This document shows positions 26,762-36,926 of a stretch of 64,000 nucleotides of DNA, in pieces. Numbering within the stretch: position 1 is the first letter of the stretch; each line of letters starts with the position of its first letter. This DNA comes from Deltaproteobacteria bacterium (GTDB lineage Bacteria; Desulfobacterota; Binatia; Binatales; Binataceae), in NCBI GenBank assembly GCA_021831785.1, contig JAKBMB010000004.1:1-64000 (forward strand), given 5' to 3'. Made by a program: the position numbers and the translations under genes. The notes under the pieces were generated by a model that searched no databases, was not told the origin of the DNA, and saw only the letters and a program-made list of their open reading frames with translations.

Positions 26762-27223
26762 CTAGCGCATCTTGTGCGCCGCGTACTGGACCGCCTCGAC
26801 GATATGCTGGTAGCCGGTGCAGCGGCACAAATTCCCTTCCAGAGCGTGCCGGATTTCCTCGTCGCTCGGATTTTTATTGCGGCTCAGCAGGTCGACCGCG
26901 GCCATAATCATGCCCGGCGTGCAAAAACCGCACTGCAAGCCGTGCTTCTCCCAGAAACCCTCCTGCAAGGGATGCAGTTGGCCGTTCTTAGCCAGGCCCT
27001 CGATAGTGGTCAGCTTGGCGCCGTCGGCCTGCACCGCCAACATCGTGCAAGATTTAACCGCTTGCCCGTTCATCAAAATCGTGCAGGCACCGCAGAGCGT
27101 CGTTTCGCAGCCGACGTGGGTGCCGGTCAGCCCGGCTACATCGCGCAGATAGTGCACCAGCAGCATCCGCGGTTCCACTGCGTCTTCGCGCGGCTGCCCG
27201 TTGACGGTTATTTTGACTTGCAT
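26762..27223 (-). CDS. coxS: 2x[2Fe-2S] small subunit of molybdenum hydroxylase
   Basis: 153 residues. Plant-type [2Fe-2S] ligands are Cys39, 44, 47 and 59 (VGCETTLCGACTILMNG); the second cluster ligands are Cys98, 101, 133 and 135 (CGFC and CRCTGYQHIV). It relays electrons from Moco in coxL to FAD in coxM. It is the first gene of the operon, 118 bases ahead of coxL, and the start ATG 27223 follows GGGGGAG. All eight ligands are intact. Confidence 0.95.
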   Translation of the reverse strand: MQVKITVNGQPREDAVEPRMLLVHYLRDVAGLTGTHVGCETTLCGACTILMNGQAVKSCTMLAVQADGAKLTTIEGLAKNGQLHPLQEGFWEKHGLQCGFCTPGMIMAAVDLLSRNKNPSDEEIRHALEGNLCRCTGYQHIVEAVQYAAHKMR

Positions 27224-27560
27224 AGGCGCTCCCCCAACTAGGTTAAAGCCCTTTTAGCAAATCCATCGCAATTAGGGAAGGCCGGGGTGATGCGCGGCTG
27301 GCGTGGGTTGACATAATTCGTACCCCCAACGGGGCTTCAGAGGGGGCAGCCGTCGATTGCCTAAGACCTAACGATGGCTAAATTCAAGGTCGCGAGCTTA
27401 AGATTATCGTCAGAACAAAGACCCGGGCGTTCTGGGCAAGGGCTAACGCCCGGTTCTTTCGGCTCTCACGGCGCATCAGACAGGCACCTGTCGGGCACCG
27501 TAAACGGGCGCGGGCGCCGCGGAGGCTCTCTGTAATGAAGCCGCAGACGGAGCATAACGG
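27224..27560. other. Divergent intergenic region between coxS and clpB
   Basis: Holds the promoters for both directions. A terminator-like hairpin lies at 27423-27459 on the clpB strand. On the minus strand TTGCGA, 17 bases and CTTTAA lie upstream of coxS as a weak promoter candidate. I see no CIRCE element and no clear sigma-32 promoter for clpB. Confidence 0.45.
27423..27459 (+). terminator. Hairpin plus T-rich tail ahead of clpB
   Basis: CCGGGCGTT (27423-27431) pairs with AACGCCCGG (27445-27453), a nine-base stem with a 13-base loop, followed by TTCTTT. With no plus-strand gene before it, it could end a short leader transcript upstream of clpB or act as an attenuator. Confidence 0.45.
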
Positions 27561-30167
27561 ATGGATTTAAATCGTTTTACCGAAAAATCGCAGCAAGCGT
27601 TGGGGCGCGCGCAATCGCTAGCCGCCAAGAACCATCATCAGAGCGTCGACGTCGAGCATTTGCTGGCTGCCATTCTGGAAGACAAAGAGGGCTTGGGCCC
27701 GGCCCTGCTGCAAGCCGCCGGTGTTTCGCCCGAGGTGATTGCGCAAAAGATAGCGGCCGAGATTGCGCGAGTGCCGCAGGTCACCGGCAGCGGCGCCGAC
27801 GCGGCGCAAGTCTATGTTACGCAGCGTCTGTCGCGGGTCTTCGAGCGCGGCGAGCAAGAGGCGGGTAAGCTTAAGGATGAGTACGTCTCGCTCGAGCATC
27901 TGATGCTCGCGATTTTTGCCGAGCCGGGCGCGGCTTCGCGCGCGATGCGAGAGGCAGGGTTGACGCAGGACAAGCTGCTTGACGCCCTGCGCAGCGTGCG
28001 CGGTCATCAGCGGGTCACCTCGCCCAATCCCGAGGCGACCTACCAGGCGCTCGAGCGCTACGGGCGCAACCTCACCAAGCTGGCTGCCGCCGGCAAGGTA
28101 GACCCGGTAATCGGGCGCGATGAGGAAATTCGCCGCGTGATCCAGGTCTTATCGCGGCGCACCAAGAATAATCCGGTCCTGATCGGCGAGCCCGGCGTGG
28201 GCAAGACGGCGATCGTCGAAGGCTTGGCCCGCCGCATCGTCAGCGGCGACGTTCCCGAGGGGCTCAAGGGCAAGCGCGTGGTGGCGCTTGACATGGGCGC
28301 ATTGGTGGCCGGCGCCAAGTTCCGCGGCGATTTCGAAGAACGGCTTAAGGCGGTGCTCAAGGAAATTCAGGACTCGGCCGGCGAGGTGATCCTGTTTATC
28401 GACGAGCTCCATACGGTGGTCGGCGCGGGCGCGGCCGAGGGCGCGATGGACGCCTCCAACCTGCTCAAGCCGGCCCTGGCGCGCGGCGAACTGCACTGTA
28501 TCGGCGCAACCACGTTGGACGAGTATCGCAAGCATATAGAGAAGGACGCGGCGCTGGAGCGGCGCTTTCAGCCGGTGCTGGTCGGCGAGCCGAGCGTCGA
28601 GGACACGGTCTCCATCCTGCGCGGGCTCAAGGAGCGCTACGAAGTTCATCACGGAGTGAGGATCAAGGACTCGGCGTTGGTCGCGGCGGCTACGCTCTCT
28701 AAGCGCTACATCAGCGACCGCTTTTTGCCCGACAAGGCGATCGACCTTGTCGACGAAGCAGCGGCCAAGCTGCGCACCGAGAAGGAGTCGATGCCGGCCG
28801 AGTTGGACGAGGTCAATCGCCGGATCATGCAGGCCGAGATCGAGCGCGAGGCGCTCAAGCGCGAAACCGACGAGGTCTCACGAGAGCGGCTCAAGCGCCT
28901 GGAAAAGCAGCTCGCAGAGGATCGCGAGCTTCGCGACCGTCTCGCTGCGCAATGGGAGAACGAGAAGCGCGGGATCGAGCATATCGCCAAGGTCAAGGCC
29001 GACATCGAGCAGGTCAAGCTCGAAATCGAGCGGGCGCAGCGCGATTATGATTTAAATAAGCTCGCCGAACTGCAATACGGCCAGCTCGCGGGTCTGGAAA
29101 AGCAGTTGGCGGCCGAAGAGGAGCGCCTCAAGAAAGCAACCGGCGCGCGCCTTATCAAAGAGGAAGTCGATGAGGAGGACATCGCTCAGATCGTCGCCCG
29201 CTGGACCGGAATTCCGGTCCAGCGCCTACTCGAAGGCGAAGCGCAAAAGCTTAGTCATCTCGACGAGCAGCTTCATCGGCGCGTGGTCGGCCAGGACAAA
29301 GCGGTCAGCGCGGTCGCCGACGCCGTGGTGCGGGCGCGCGCCGGGCTCAAGGATCCCAACCGCCCGATCGGTTCGTTCATCTTTTTGGGCCCCACCGGCG
29401 TGGGCAAGACCGAGCTTGCCCGGGCGCTGGCGCAGACGCTGTTCGACGACGAAGCCGCGATGGTGCGCGTCGACATGTCGGAGTACATGGAAAAGCACGC
29501 CGTGGCGCGGCTGATCGGCGCGCCTCCGGGCTACGTCGGGTACGAGGAAGGCGGCCAGCTAACGGAAGCGGTGCGCCGGCGGCCCTACGCGGTGATCCTG
29601 TTCGACGAGATCGAAAAGGCCCACCCCGACGTCTTCAACACCTTGCTCCAGTTGCTCGATGACGGGCGGCTAACCGACGGCCAGGGCCGCGTGGTGGACT
29701 TCAAAAACACGATCGTGATCATGACCTCGAACATCGCAAGCGAGCTGATTCTGTCCTTCAAGGGCAAGGATTACGAACGGATGAAGGCGCAGTGTCTTGC
29801 CGCGCTGCAGCGCGCCTTTCGCCCCGAGTTTCTAAATCGCATCGACGAGATCGTGGTGTTCCGGCCGCTGACTCCCGAGCAATTGCGCCGCATCGTCGAC
29901 ATTCAGCTTACCCGACTTGGTGCGCGGCTTGCCGAGCGCAAGATCGAGCTCGAGCTCACCGACGCGGCGCGCGACTACCTGGCTGAGCACGGCTACGACC
30001 CGCTGTTCGGCGCGCGCCCGCTGCGCCGCGTCATCCAGCGCGAGCTGGAGACACCCCTGGCGCGCAAGCTTTTGGCGAGCCAGGTGCGCGACAACTCGCG
30101 CGTGATAGTCGACTCGGGCAAAAGCGGGCTTGAGTTCCGCAGCACCGCCCTGGCCTCCGCCGCGTAG
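27561..30167 (+). CDS. clpB: ATP-dependent chaperone ClpB
   Basis: 868-residue Hsp100 disaggregase, hexameric and cytosolic, working with DnaK. N-domain (1-145) with two Clp repeats; first AAA+ module with Walker A GEPGVGKT (~209) and [12 protein letters not shown]; coiled-coil M-domain (~400-530), which distinguishes ClpB from ClpA/ClpC; second AAA+ with Walker A GPTGVGKT (~611), the pore motif GYVGYEEGG and [10 protein letters not shown]. The C-terminal domain is complete. It is monocistronic. Confidence 0.98.
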   Translation: MDLNRFTEKSQQALGRAQSLAAKNHHQSVDVEHLLAAILEDKEGLGPALLQAAGVSPEVIAQKIAAEIARVPQVTGSGADAAQVYVTQRLSRVFERGEQEAGKLKDEYVSLEHLMLAIFAEPGAASRAMREAGLTQDKLLDALRSVRGHQRVTSPNPEATYQALERYGRNLTKLAAAGKVDPVIGRDEEIRRVIQVLSRRTKNNPVLIGEPGVGKTAIVEGLARRIVSGDVPEGLKGKRVVALDMGALVAGAKFRGDFEERLKAVLKEIQDSAGEVILFIDELHTVVGAGAAEGAMDASNLLKPALARGELHCIGATTLDEYRKHIEKDAALERRFQPVLVGEPSVEDTVSILRGLKERYEVHHGVRIKDSALVAAATLSKRYISDRFLPDKAIDLVDEAAAKLRTEKESMPAELDEVNRRIMQAEIEREALKRETDEVSRERLKRLEKQLAEDRELRDRLAAQWENEKRGIEHIAKVKADIEQVKLEIERAQRDYDLNKLAELQYGQLAGLEKQLAAEEERLKKATGARLIKEEVDEEDIAQIVARWTGIPVQRLLEGEAQKLSHLDEQLHRRVVGQDKAVSAVADAVVRARAGLKDPNRPIGSFIFLGPTGVGKTELARALAQTLFDDEAAMVRVDMSEYMEKHAVARLIGAPPGYVGYEEGGQLTEAVRRRPYAVILFDEIEKAHPDVFNTLLQLLDDGRLTDGQGRVVDFKNTIVIMTSNIASELILSFKGKDYERMKAQCLAALQRAFRPEFLNRIDEIVVFRPLTPEQLRRIVDIQLTRLGARLAERKIELELTDAARDYLAEHGYDPLFGARPLRRVIQRELETPLARKLLASQVRDNSRVIVDSGKSGLEFRSTALASAA

Positions 30168-30394
30168 CGCCGCGCCGTCAAGCGCCAGGAGGGACGCTCG
30201 CGCGTCTTGAGGCATGCGCTCGCGCGCCACAACCGATGACACCCCCGGGTGAAGAGATGCGAATGCCGTAAACCCCAAGGCCGGGGCCTTCCATAATCGC
30301 GGCCTTATGACTCCGCATGACGCGGCCAGAGGGCTTGGCGCATCGCGAGTAAAAAAGTATTTTAGGGAGCGGACAGTCGCCGGCGCTCGCAGAA

Positions 30395-30832
30395 GTGATG
30401 ATCAGTAAGGCCATGAGGCGTAGCCGTTTTACGCAGAGCGTTCTCCGCATGCGCGCGACGCGAGTTTGGGCCGTGTGGTTTTGGCTGCCGGTTGTCGCGG
30501 TGCTGGCTATCCCGGGGGCGCGATTCCAAGCCCCGGCTGAAGTCCCTGGGCTGATGCTGCTCAAAGCAACGGCGCTTGAACTCCGGTCGGCTACTATCAG
30601 CTATCGGTCACGCGCCGACGAGCAATCGCCGGCGCCTAGGGCGCTAAACCGGGTCAAGCGTTTCGCCTATCTGTATCCAGGGGGCCGCGGAGCATCGCGG
30701 CATGTTCCGGCCTCGGCGCGGCTGGTGCTTCAGGCTCGAAGCATCGTTCCGCCCCTTCGCCGCCGGTTTATTCTGACGCCGCGTTCGCCGCCTGCTGGGG
30801 AAAGCCTCGCGACTGACGAAGCCGCGGCTTGA
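30395..30832 (+). CDS. Hypothetical protein, possibly membrane-anchored
   Basis: Up to 145 residues from GTG 30395 or ATG 30398. A basic N-terminus is followed by one hydrophobic segment (VWFWLPVVAVLAIPGARF, ~28-45), then an Arg/Ala/Pro-rich tail without recognisable domains. No clear ribosome-binding site, and GC-rich frames stay open by chance, so it may not be a gene. Confidence 0.3.
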   Translation: MMISKAMRRSRFTQSVLRMRATRVWAVWFWLPVVAVLAIPGARFQAPAEVPGLMLLKATALELRSATISYRSRADEQSPAPRALNRVKRFAYLYPGGRGASRHVPASARLVLQARSIVPPLRRRFILTPRSPPAGESLATDEAAA

Positions 30833-31150
30833 GTGTCGGGCGCGTGGATCCCCGTCTAAGCGCTGACTGACCTGGCGGTGGGCAGGCGCTCCTTCAGCGG
30901 GGCCGGTAGGTTTGGCGCCGAATTCATTCGCAGCAATCCGACGATGCCCACTTTTGACGGCGCACGAGACTCTCGGCCGCGCCGCGCGCTCAAGCCTCTG
31001 GCCATAGCCTTGTCTGACGTTCGCAACGATGGAGGCGCGCGCGCCAAGAGCGGGCTGCATCGCCCCTAAAGCCAAGCATGCGAGTAAAGCCGGAACAGCT
31101 CAGAGAGAAAGTATGCGGGTTCACGATAAATCGCCGCTTCGGCGCCAGGT

Positions 31151-31259
31151 GCTTGCGCATGCGGAATCATCTTTATTTATCTGAGGTTCGATACTGTCGG
31201 CAATGCGCCTGCCGATGTAATGCGTCGCAGCTTGCGCATGCCGGTCATCCTTATTTTTC
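31151..31259. repeat. Pair of imperfect 30-base direct repeats
   Basis: Copies at 31151-31180 and 31230-31259 share an exact GCTTGCGCATGC followed by a diverged TCATC-TTATTT block with one indel. They are 79 bases apart, flanking a short hairpin CGGCA...TGCCG. The AT-rich halves resemble promoter or regulator-binding DNA. Confidence 0.5.
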
Positions 31260-31304
31260 CGCCGCTCGCCTCATCACCCGGCGGGGCGCAGCATTATTGA
31301 AATT

Positions 31305-31323
31305 GAGAACGATTTTCACTATC
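31305..31323 (+). promoter_or_regulatory. Fur-like box
   Basis: GAGAACGATTTTCACTATC matches 14 of 19 positions of the classic Fur consensus, including both outer arms. It lies about 85 bases upstream of the efflux operon start, where a repressor would block transcription. A related Fur-family regulator (Zur, Mur, Nur) is also possible. Confidence 0.55.
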
Positions 31324-31406
31324 GTACTGCCGCGTGGCCGCCCGGCTGGGCACTCCCGGTTTACAACCCAGAGGACGTTCGGCACACCGAGCGAGGTATC
31401 ATTAGT

Positions 31407-32696
31407 GTGGTGAACGCACGACGCTCAAAGCTCAATGAAATCATGGCGCTGGCGCTGATTGTGGGAGTTGCTTTAATGGCGCCAATCGAGGGGCGCGCGG
31501 ACGAGGCCTTAACCGTGGAACAGGTCGTGGAGTTAGCGCTTGAGGCCAACCCGCAGGTGCGGGCGGCGCGAGCGCGCTGGCTTTCCGCGCGCCATTCGAT
31601 TGAGCAGAACTACGTGCCCGCCGACCCGCAGTTTTTGTTCACCAACGGCGATAGCCCGAAAAACCCGCTGTGGGGTAATAGCTGGCAGGGCTTCTACTTT
31701 ACCGAGACGTTCCAATTCCCGGGCAAGGCGCGTCTGCAAGGCGAGATCGCGCGCGGGAGCGCCAACGTCGCTCGCCTCGCCTATCAGGCCGCTGCGCGCG
31801 ACGTTCGGGCGCAGGCGGAGGTCGCGTATGATCAAACTGTGCTGGACCACGCGTTGCGCAAGCTTAACGACGAAAACCTGACCGCTCTGCAGGAAGTCTT
31901 ACAGGTGGTAAAGGTAGCATACTCGGCGAGCCAGGCCGCGCAGGCGGATTTTATCGCCGCGGAATTTAACCTGGCGGTGGCGCAGCAGCAGGCGGACATG
32001 CTCAAGGTGGCCGAGGCGAACGACCGTACAACGCTCAATCAGGTGCTCAACCGGCAGCCCGACGCTCCGCTCCCACTGCAGCAGCGGCTTGAGCTCAAGC
32101 CGCTTGCCGCGCGTGAGGAAGATTTGGCTACGCGCGCGACCTATAAGCGTCAGGAATTGCTCGAGGCCGCCCTGGCCGAACGCAACTCCGAGAGGGCGCT
32201 GTCGCTGGCCAGGCTTGAGTACGCGCCCGATTACTTGCTCGGTTACGGCTACGATCGCTGGATTCTTCCCAGCGCGGCCCCGGCGCCGACCTTCCTCGGC
32301 ACACACAACCTTTTTGTCGGCATCAATCTGCCGGTGTTCTTTTGGATCAGGCAGAAGGAAGACGTCAAGCGCGCGGGATACGACCTGACTGCGGCGCGGG
32401 AAGATTTGAACTCGGTTCGAACGCAAACGGTTGCGATGGTTGCGCAGCTATATCGGCAGACTCAGCTCGCCTATCGCACCGCCCTGCTCTACCGCGATTC
32501 CTTAACGCCGTTGGCGCAGCAAGGGCTTAAGGTCAGCTTGATTGCCTACCAGTCCGGGAAAATCGATTTCCTGACCCTGACCAACGCGGTCCAGCAGAGC
32601 AACAACGCCAAGGTTTCCTACGTCCAGGCCGCCAACCAGTTCCTGGCCGGCGAAGTCGCGCTGGAGCAGGCGGTTGGGGAGGCGTTGGCGCAATGA
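31407..32696 (+). CDS. Outer-membrane factor of metal-type RND efflux (TolC/CusC-like)
   Basis: About 429 residues from GTG 31407 (a second GTG follows at once). The signal peptide has a basic start (NARRSKLNEIM), a hydrophobic core and cleavage near EGRADE. OEP motifs: LEANPQVRAARARW, ETFQFPGKARLQ (the FPGK of CusC/CzcC-like factors), and the second repeat with LKVSLIAYQSGKIDFLTL. No lipobox, so it is a plain exported channel. Its stop overlaps the adaptor start (ATGA). Confidence 0.9.
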   Translation: MVNARRSKLNEIMALALIVGVALMAPIEGRADEALTVEQVVELALEANPQVRAARARWLSARHSIEQNYVPADPQFLFTNGDSPKNPLWGNSWQGFYFTETFQFPGKARLQGEIARGSANVARLAYQAAARDVRAQAEVAYDQTVLDHALRKLNDENLTALQEVLQVVKVAYSASQAAQADFIAAEFNLAVAQQQADMLKVAEANDRTTLNQVLNRQPDAPLPLQQRLELKPLAAREEDLATRATYKRQELLEAALAERNSERALSLARLEYAPDYLLGYGYDRWILPSAAPAPTFLGTHNLFVGINLPVFFWIRQKEDVKRAGYDLTAAREDLNSVRTQTVAMVAQLYRQTQLAYRTALLYRDSLTPLAQQGLKVSLIAYQSGKIDFLTLTNAVQQSNNAKVSYVQAANQFLAGEVALEQAVGEALAQ

Positions 32697-33820
32697 AGCC
32701 GCAAACGTTCGACAGAACCTTGCTCGGCGTTCTGGCATTGGCGCTCTTGTGCGCAGCATGTCAGAGCACGTCGGCCAGCCGCCAGGAGGAATCTTCCGCT
32801 GGCTTCGTTCCGACTTTGATACGCCAGCCGGGCGCGGGCGACCTGATGGAGCTTAAGCTTAGCCAGGTGCCAGGCATGACGCTGGCCCAGGTTAGGCAAA
32901 TCGAGTTGTCGCGCGTGCTGGAGGCCAACGGCGAGATAAGCTTCGACGAGCGCCAGGTGGCGACAATCTCGTCTCGCGTGGCAGGCCGCATCGAGCAGGT
33001 GAAGATCGCGCGATGGGACTATGTGCGCAAAGGGCAGCCGATCATACTGCTCTACAGTCCCGACTTCATGACCGCTGAAGCCGAATATCTGGAAGCGCTG
33101 GAAACCCAAAAGGCGTCCTCGCGCCCGGGCCTGGGGGCAAACGCCGAGTTGGCGGCGCAGATGGTCGCGGCGGCGCGGCGCAAGCTCGAGCTTTTGGGCC
33201 TCGAGCCCGCGGACATCGACGCGGTCCGCGCGCCGAACACGGTCACCGTGGTGCGCGCCCCGATTAGCGGAAGCATCGTCGAAAGCAAGGTAAACCGCGG
33301 CTCCCAGGTCAATCCCGGTGACTCGCTCTTCGGCGTCGGCACGCTCGACCCTATCTGGATCACCGCTCATATCTACGAAGACGACCTGGCGCGAGTGCAT
33401 GTGGGCCAACAGCTTCAGGCAGTGACCACCGCTTACCCCAACGACACCTTCACCGGCGTGATCGCGCGCATCAGCCCGGGCATCAATCCCGACACCCACA
33501 CGCTCGAGCTCAGGTGCCAGGTGCGAAACCCGGGAGTTAAGCTTAAACCGCAGATGCTCGCGCGGGTCAGGATCGTTACCCAGCCCGGCTACGCTTTGGT
33601 GGTGCCGCAAAAGGCGCTGGTGTTCGAGACCGACGCCTACTACGCCTTCGTCGAGGTTGCCGCGGGCCGCTTCGAACGGCGCAAGGTGGGGATCAGCTCA
33701 TGGAACGAGAAGGGCTACGCGCGCGTCGTCTCGGGGCTTAAAGCCGGCCAGGAAGTGGTGAGCGACGAGTCGGTCCAGGTGAACGCCCTGTGGCATCTCG
33801 CCCACGGCGAAACTTCATAG
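32693..33820 (+). CDS. Periplasmic adaptor of metal-type RND efflux (CusB/CzcB-like), lipoprotein
   Basis: 375 residues. Signal with lipobox LLCAAC (Cys23). The adaptor core has VAGRIEQVKIARWDYVRKGQPI (first lipoyl half), an alpha-hairpin at ~125-170, VVRAPISGSIVESKVNRGSQVNPGDSL in the second half, and a beta-barrel with WITAHIYEDDLARVHVGQ. No Met-rich or His-rich N-terminal metal site like that of CusB or CzcB is seen. It links the channel at 31407 to the pump at 33831. Confidence 0.92.
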   Translation: MKPQTFDRTLLGVLALALLCAACQSTSASRQEESSAGFVPTLIRQPGAGDLMELKLSQVPGMTLAQVRQIELSRVLEANGEISFDERQVATISSRVAGRIEQVKIARWDYVRKGQPIILLYSPDFMTAEAEYLEALETQKASSRPGLGANAELAAQMVAAARRKLELLGLEPADIDAVRAPNTVTVVRAPISGSIVESKVNRGSQVNPGDSLFGVGTLDPIWITAHIYEDDLARVHVGQQLQAVTTAYPNDTFTGVIARISPGINPDTHTLELRCQVRNPGVKLKPQMLARVRIVTQPGYALVVPQKALVFETDAYYAFVEVAAGRFERRKVGISSWNEKGYARVVSGLKAGQEVVSDESVQVNALWHLAHGETS

Positions 33821-33830
33821 ACGGGCGGCC

Positions 33831-36800
33831 ATGATTCAGGTCTTGATGGCGCTGGCGCTGCGCGAGCGCATCATCGTCATCGGCTTTGCGGTGGCTTTGC
33901 TTTTGGGCGGACTGTTTTCGTTCTCCAAGCTCGACATCGAAGCTTATCCCGACCCGGTGCAGCCGCTGGTCGAGGTGCTCACCCTACCCGCCGGCCTGAG
34001 CGCCGAAGAATCCGAGCGGCTGGTCACCATACCCGTCGAGTACGGCTTGGCCGGCGCCCGCAACCTGGTGCGCATGAGCTCGATCTCCCTGTTCGGCCTC
34101 TCTGACATCCGCTGCTACTTTAGCTGGGACAGCGACTATTACTGGGACCGCACCGAGATTATCAACCGCTTAAGCTTCATCACCCTGCCCCAGGGCATCT
34201 CGCCCGGCATTTCCCCCGAGAACCCGATCGGCGAGATTTATCGCTACACCGTGCGGTGTCCCGACCACGACTTGGTTGAGGAGAAAGAGCTCGAGGATTG
34301 GGTGCTCGAAAAACAACTCAAGACCGTGCCCGGCGTGATCGATGTCGCGGGCTTCGGCGGTCTGACCAAAGAGTACCACGTGGAGGTCGATCCGCAGAAA
34401 CTGGCCTATTACGGTGTGGCGCTGCCCACGGTTATCAGCGCGCTGCAAAACTCCAACATCAACGTAGGGGGCAGCTACGTCACCGTTGGCGAGCAGGCCT
34501 TCGACGTCCGCGGCATCGGCTTCATCGAGGAACTGCCGGACATCCGCAACGTCGTGCTCTCAGCCGCCAAGGCGACGCCGATTACCGTCGGCAACCTCGC
34601 CGACGTGAGCATCGGCTATGCGCCCCGGCTGGGCGCGGTCGGCATGAACGAGCGCGACGAGGTTGTCGAAGGCATCGTTTTGATGCGCAAGTACGGCAAC
34701 ACGCTAAAGACGTTGCGCGGCGTCGAGCAAAAAGTCGCGCAGATTAACGCTTCGGGCCTCCTGACCAAGGGCTGCAAGGCCCTCCCGTACTATGACCGAA
34801 CCTCGTTGGTATATACGACCCTGCGCACCGTGATCGAGAACCTAACGCTGGGCATGGTGCTGGTCTTTTTGGTCCTCATGTTCTTTTTGGCCAACGTGCG
34901 CGCGGCGCTAATCGCCGCCATCAACATCCCGCTCGCGCTTTGCGGCGCGTTCATCCTGATGCATCTGGGCGGCACCCCGGCCAACCTAATTTCGCTCGGC
35001 GCGATCGACTTCGGCATCATCATCGACTCGACCGTGATCGTGATGGAGAACATATACCGCTCTCTTACGGCGCCGGCGCAGCCGGGCGAGGACCACGGCC
35101 ACCGCGTCCTCGCCGCCGCGCAAGAGGTAGGCGGGCCGATGGTGTTCTCGACGCTAATCTTCGTTATCGCGTTCATGCCGCTGTTCACGATGCGCGGGGT
35201 GGAAGGCGTGATCTTTTCGCCGATGTCCCACACCTACGCTTACGCGCTGGGTACGGCGATATTGCTCGCGGTCACCGTCACGCCCGTGCTCGCCTCTTAC
35301 CTGTTCGGCGGCGAGATTCGCTACTTGCGCAATCCGTTATGGGAAGGGCTGGCGCGCTTTTACCACGGCCTGTTCGTGCGCGCGCTGAACCGGCCGAGGC
35401 TTTCTTTGCTGGTGATCACGGTGTTCATCGTCGCCGTACTGAGCCGATTTTCCAGCTTGGGCGGTCAGTTCTTGCCCAACCTCGAGGAGGGCAACATCTG
35501 GGCGCGGGCGACGATGCCGATCAGCATCTCGCTCGAACACGGAATTCGGCTCGCCAACCGCATCCGGCGAACCTTCATGTCGTTCCCGGAGGTCACCACG
35601 GTCGTCTCCCAGCTCGGCCGTCCTGACGACGGCACGGAGACCACGGGTTTTTTCAACGGCGAGTTTTCGGTCGACCTCAAGCCTGCTGACCAATGGCCTG
35701 ACGGGCTGACCAAGGCCGAGCTGGTCAGTCGGGTCAACGCCAAGCTCAACCAGAACTTTCCCGGCGTAAGCTTCGGTTACTCGCAGAACATCGAAGACAA
35801 CGTCAACGAAGCTATGTCCGGGGTCAAGGGCTCCAACTCGGTCAAGGTTTTCAGCCCCGACCTCGCCGTCGACGAAAGGATCGCCAACCAGGTGACCGAG
35901 ATCATGAGCAGCGTCCCCGGCATCGCCGACCTCGCGGTATACCGCTCGCTGGGTCAGCCGAACCTGGTTATCACGCCGGACCGCGCCGCGTGCGCGCGCT
36001 ACGGACTCAACGTGGGCGACGTTAACGCGATGGTTCAGGCGGCAATCGGCGGGCAAGCCGTGACTCAGGTGCTGCGGGGCGATCGCAGCTTCAATCTGGT
36101 CGTGCGCTGGAAGCCGCAGTATCGAACCAACCTCGAAGCAATCAAGCAGATTCGCGTGCCGCTGCCCGCCGGGGGCGTGGTGCCACTGGGCCAAGTAGCG
36201 GACATCCGCGTCGCCGGGGGCGCCGCTTTCGTATACCGCGAGAACTTCGAGCGCTACGTGCCCCTGCGCTTCGCCGTGCGCCACCGCGACTTTCAGAGCG
36301 CGGTCGAGGAGGCAAAAGAAAGAGTCGGCGCGGCGGTCAAGCTGCCGCGCGGGCTACACCTGGAGTGGGCCGGCGAGTATGCCGAGCTCAAGGAAGCCAA
36401 TCGCCGCTTGACGATCGTCGTGCCGATAACGCTGCTCCTGATCATGGGCGTACTGTACAGCGCCACGACGTCGCTGATCGACACGTTCATTATCATGGCG
36501 CAAATTCCGGTCGCGTGCCTGGGCGGCATACTCGCGCTCATTTTGACCAACACGCCGTTTAGCGTCTCGGCCGCGGTCGGCTTTATCTCCATCTTCGGCA
36601 TCGCGGTCATGGACGGCATCTTGCTCACCTTCTATATTCGCGAGCTCTGGGACCGCGGCCATCCGTTCCGAGAATCGATTATCCTCGGCTCCGACCGGCG
36701 TTTCCGCGCCGTGATGATGACGGCGCTGGTCGACGGCCTGGGGCTTTTGCCGGCGGCCCTATCGACCAGAATCGGCGCGCAGACCCAGCGCCCCCTGGCC

Positions 36801-36926
36801 ATAGTCGTGATCGGCGGCGCAGTCGCGATTGCGCTTATCACGCGAATTCTACAGCCGATTCTAATATACCTGTGCCATCGCAAACTCAGGCTCGCCGAGC
36901 AGCGGGCCGCCCGCGCCGCTTCCTGA
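33831..36926 (+). CDS. RND efflux pump, heavy-metal (HME, CusA/CzcA) family
   Basis: 1031-residue inner-membrane proton/cation antiporter with twelve helices and two large periplasmic loops. The TM4 signature IDFGIIIDSTVIVMENIYR carries the charge-relay residues Asp393, Asp399 and Glu406 exactly as in HME pumps, and separates it from the HAE1 pump at 1-1207. Other landmarks: YFSWDSDYYWDR, GVIDVAGFGG, GGQFLPNLEEGNIW. The transported ion (Cu, Zn, Co, Ni, Fe) cannot be fixed from these motifs; the Fur-like box upstream hints at iron or a metal sensed by a Fur relative. It is the third gene of the operon, 10 bases after the adaptor. Confidence 0.95.
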   Translation: MIQVLMALALRERIIVIGFAVALLLGGLFSFSKLDIEAYPDPVQPLVEVLTLPAGLSAEESERLVTIPVEYGLAGARNLVRMSSISLFGLSDIRCYFSWDSDYYWDRTEIINRLSFITLPQGISPGISPENPIGEIYRYTVRCPDHDLVEEKELEDWVLEKQLKTVPGVIDVAGFGGLTKEYHVEVDPQKLAYYGVALPTVISALQNSNINVGGSYVTVGEQAFDVRGIGFIEELPDIRNVVLSAAKATPITVGNLADVSIGYAPRLGAVGMNERDEVVEGIVLMRKYGNTLKTLRGVEQKVAQINASGLLTKGCKALPYYDRTSLVYTTLRTVIENLTLGMVLVFLVLMFFLANVRAALIAAINIPLALCGAFILMHLGGTPANLISLGAIDFGIIIDSTVIVMENIYRSLTAPAQPGEDHGHRVLAAAQEVGGPMVFSTLIFVIAFMPLFTMRGVEGVIFSPMSHTYAYALGTAILLAVTVTPVLASYLFGGEIRYLRNPLWEGLARFYHGLFVRALNRPRLSLLVITVFIVAVLSRFSSLGGQFLPNLEEGNIWARATMPISISLEHGIRLANRIRRTFMSFPEVTTVVSQLGRPDDGTETTGFFNGEFSVDLKPADQWPDGLTKAELVSRVNAKLNQNFPGVSFGYSQNIEDNVNEAMSGVKGSNSVKVFSPDLAVDERIANQVTEIMSSVPGIADLAVYRSLGQPNLVITPDRAACARYGLNVGDVNAMVQAAIGGQAVTQVLRGDRSFNLVVRWKPQYRTNLEAIKQIRVPLPAGGVVPLGQVADIRVAGGAAFVYRENFERYVPLRFAVRHRDFQSAVEEAKERVGAAVKLPRGLHLEWAGEYAELKEANRRLTIVVPITLLLIMGVLYSATTSLIDTFIIMAQIPVACLGGILALILTNTPFSVSAAVGFISIFGIAVMDGILLTFYIRELWDRGHPFRESIILGSDRRFRAVMMTALVDGLGLLPAALSTRIGAQTQRPLAIVVIGGAVAIALITRILQPILIYLCHRKLRLAEQRAARAAS

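Larger units (their letters stand above)
30833..31406. other. Regulatory region upstream of the metal-type RND operon
   Basis: No gene seen. It contains two imperfect 30-base direct repeats (31151 and 31230) and a Fur-like box (31305-31323). A frame at 31078-31413 is open but has no family resemblance. Confidence 0.5.

Noticed and set aside
27308-27340. TTGACA at 27308 as clpB promoter
   Set aside because: No acceptable -10 at 16-18 bases, and no sigma-32 or CIRCE motif nearby.
31078-31413. 111-codon plus-strand frame upstream of the efflux operon
   Set aside because: Runs through the direct repeats and Fur-like box, no family resemblance, no ribosome-binding site.
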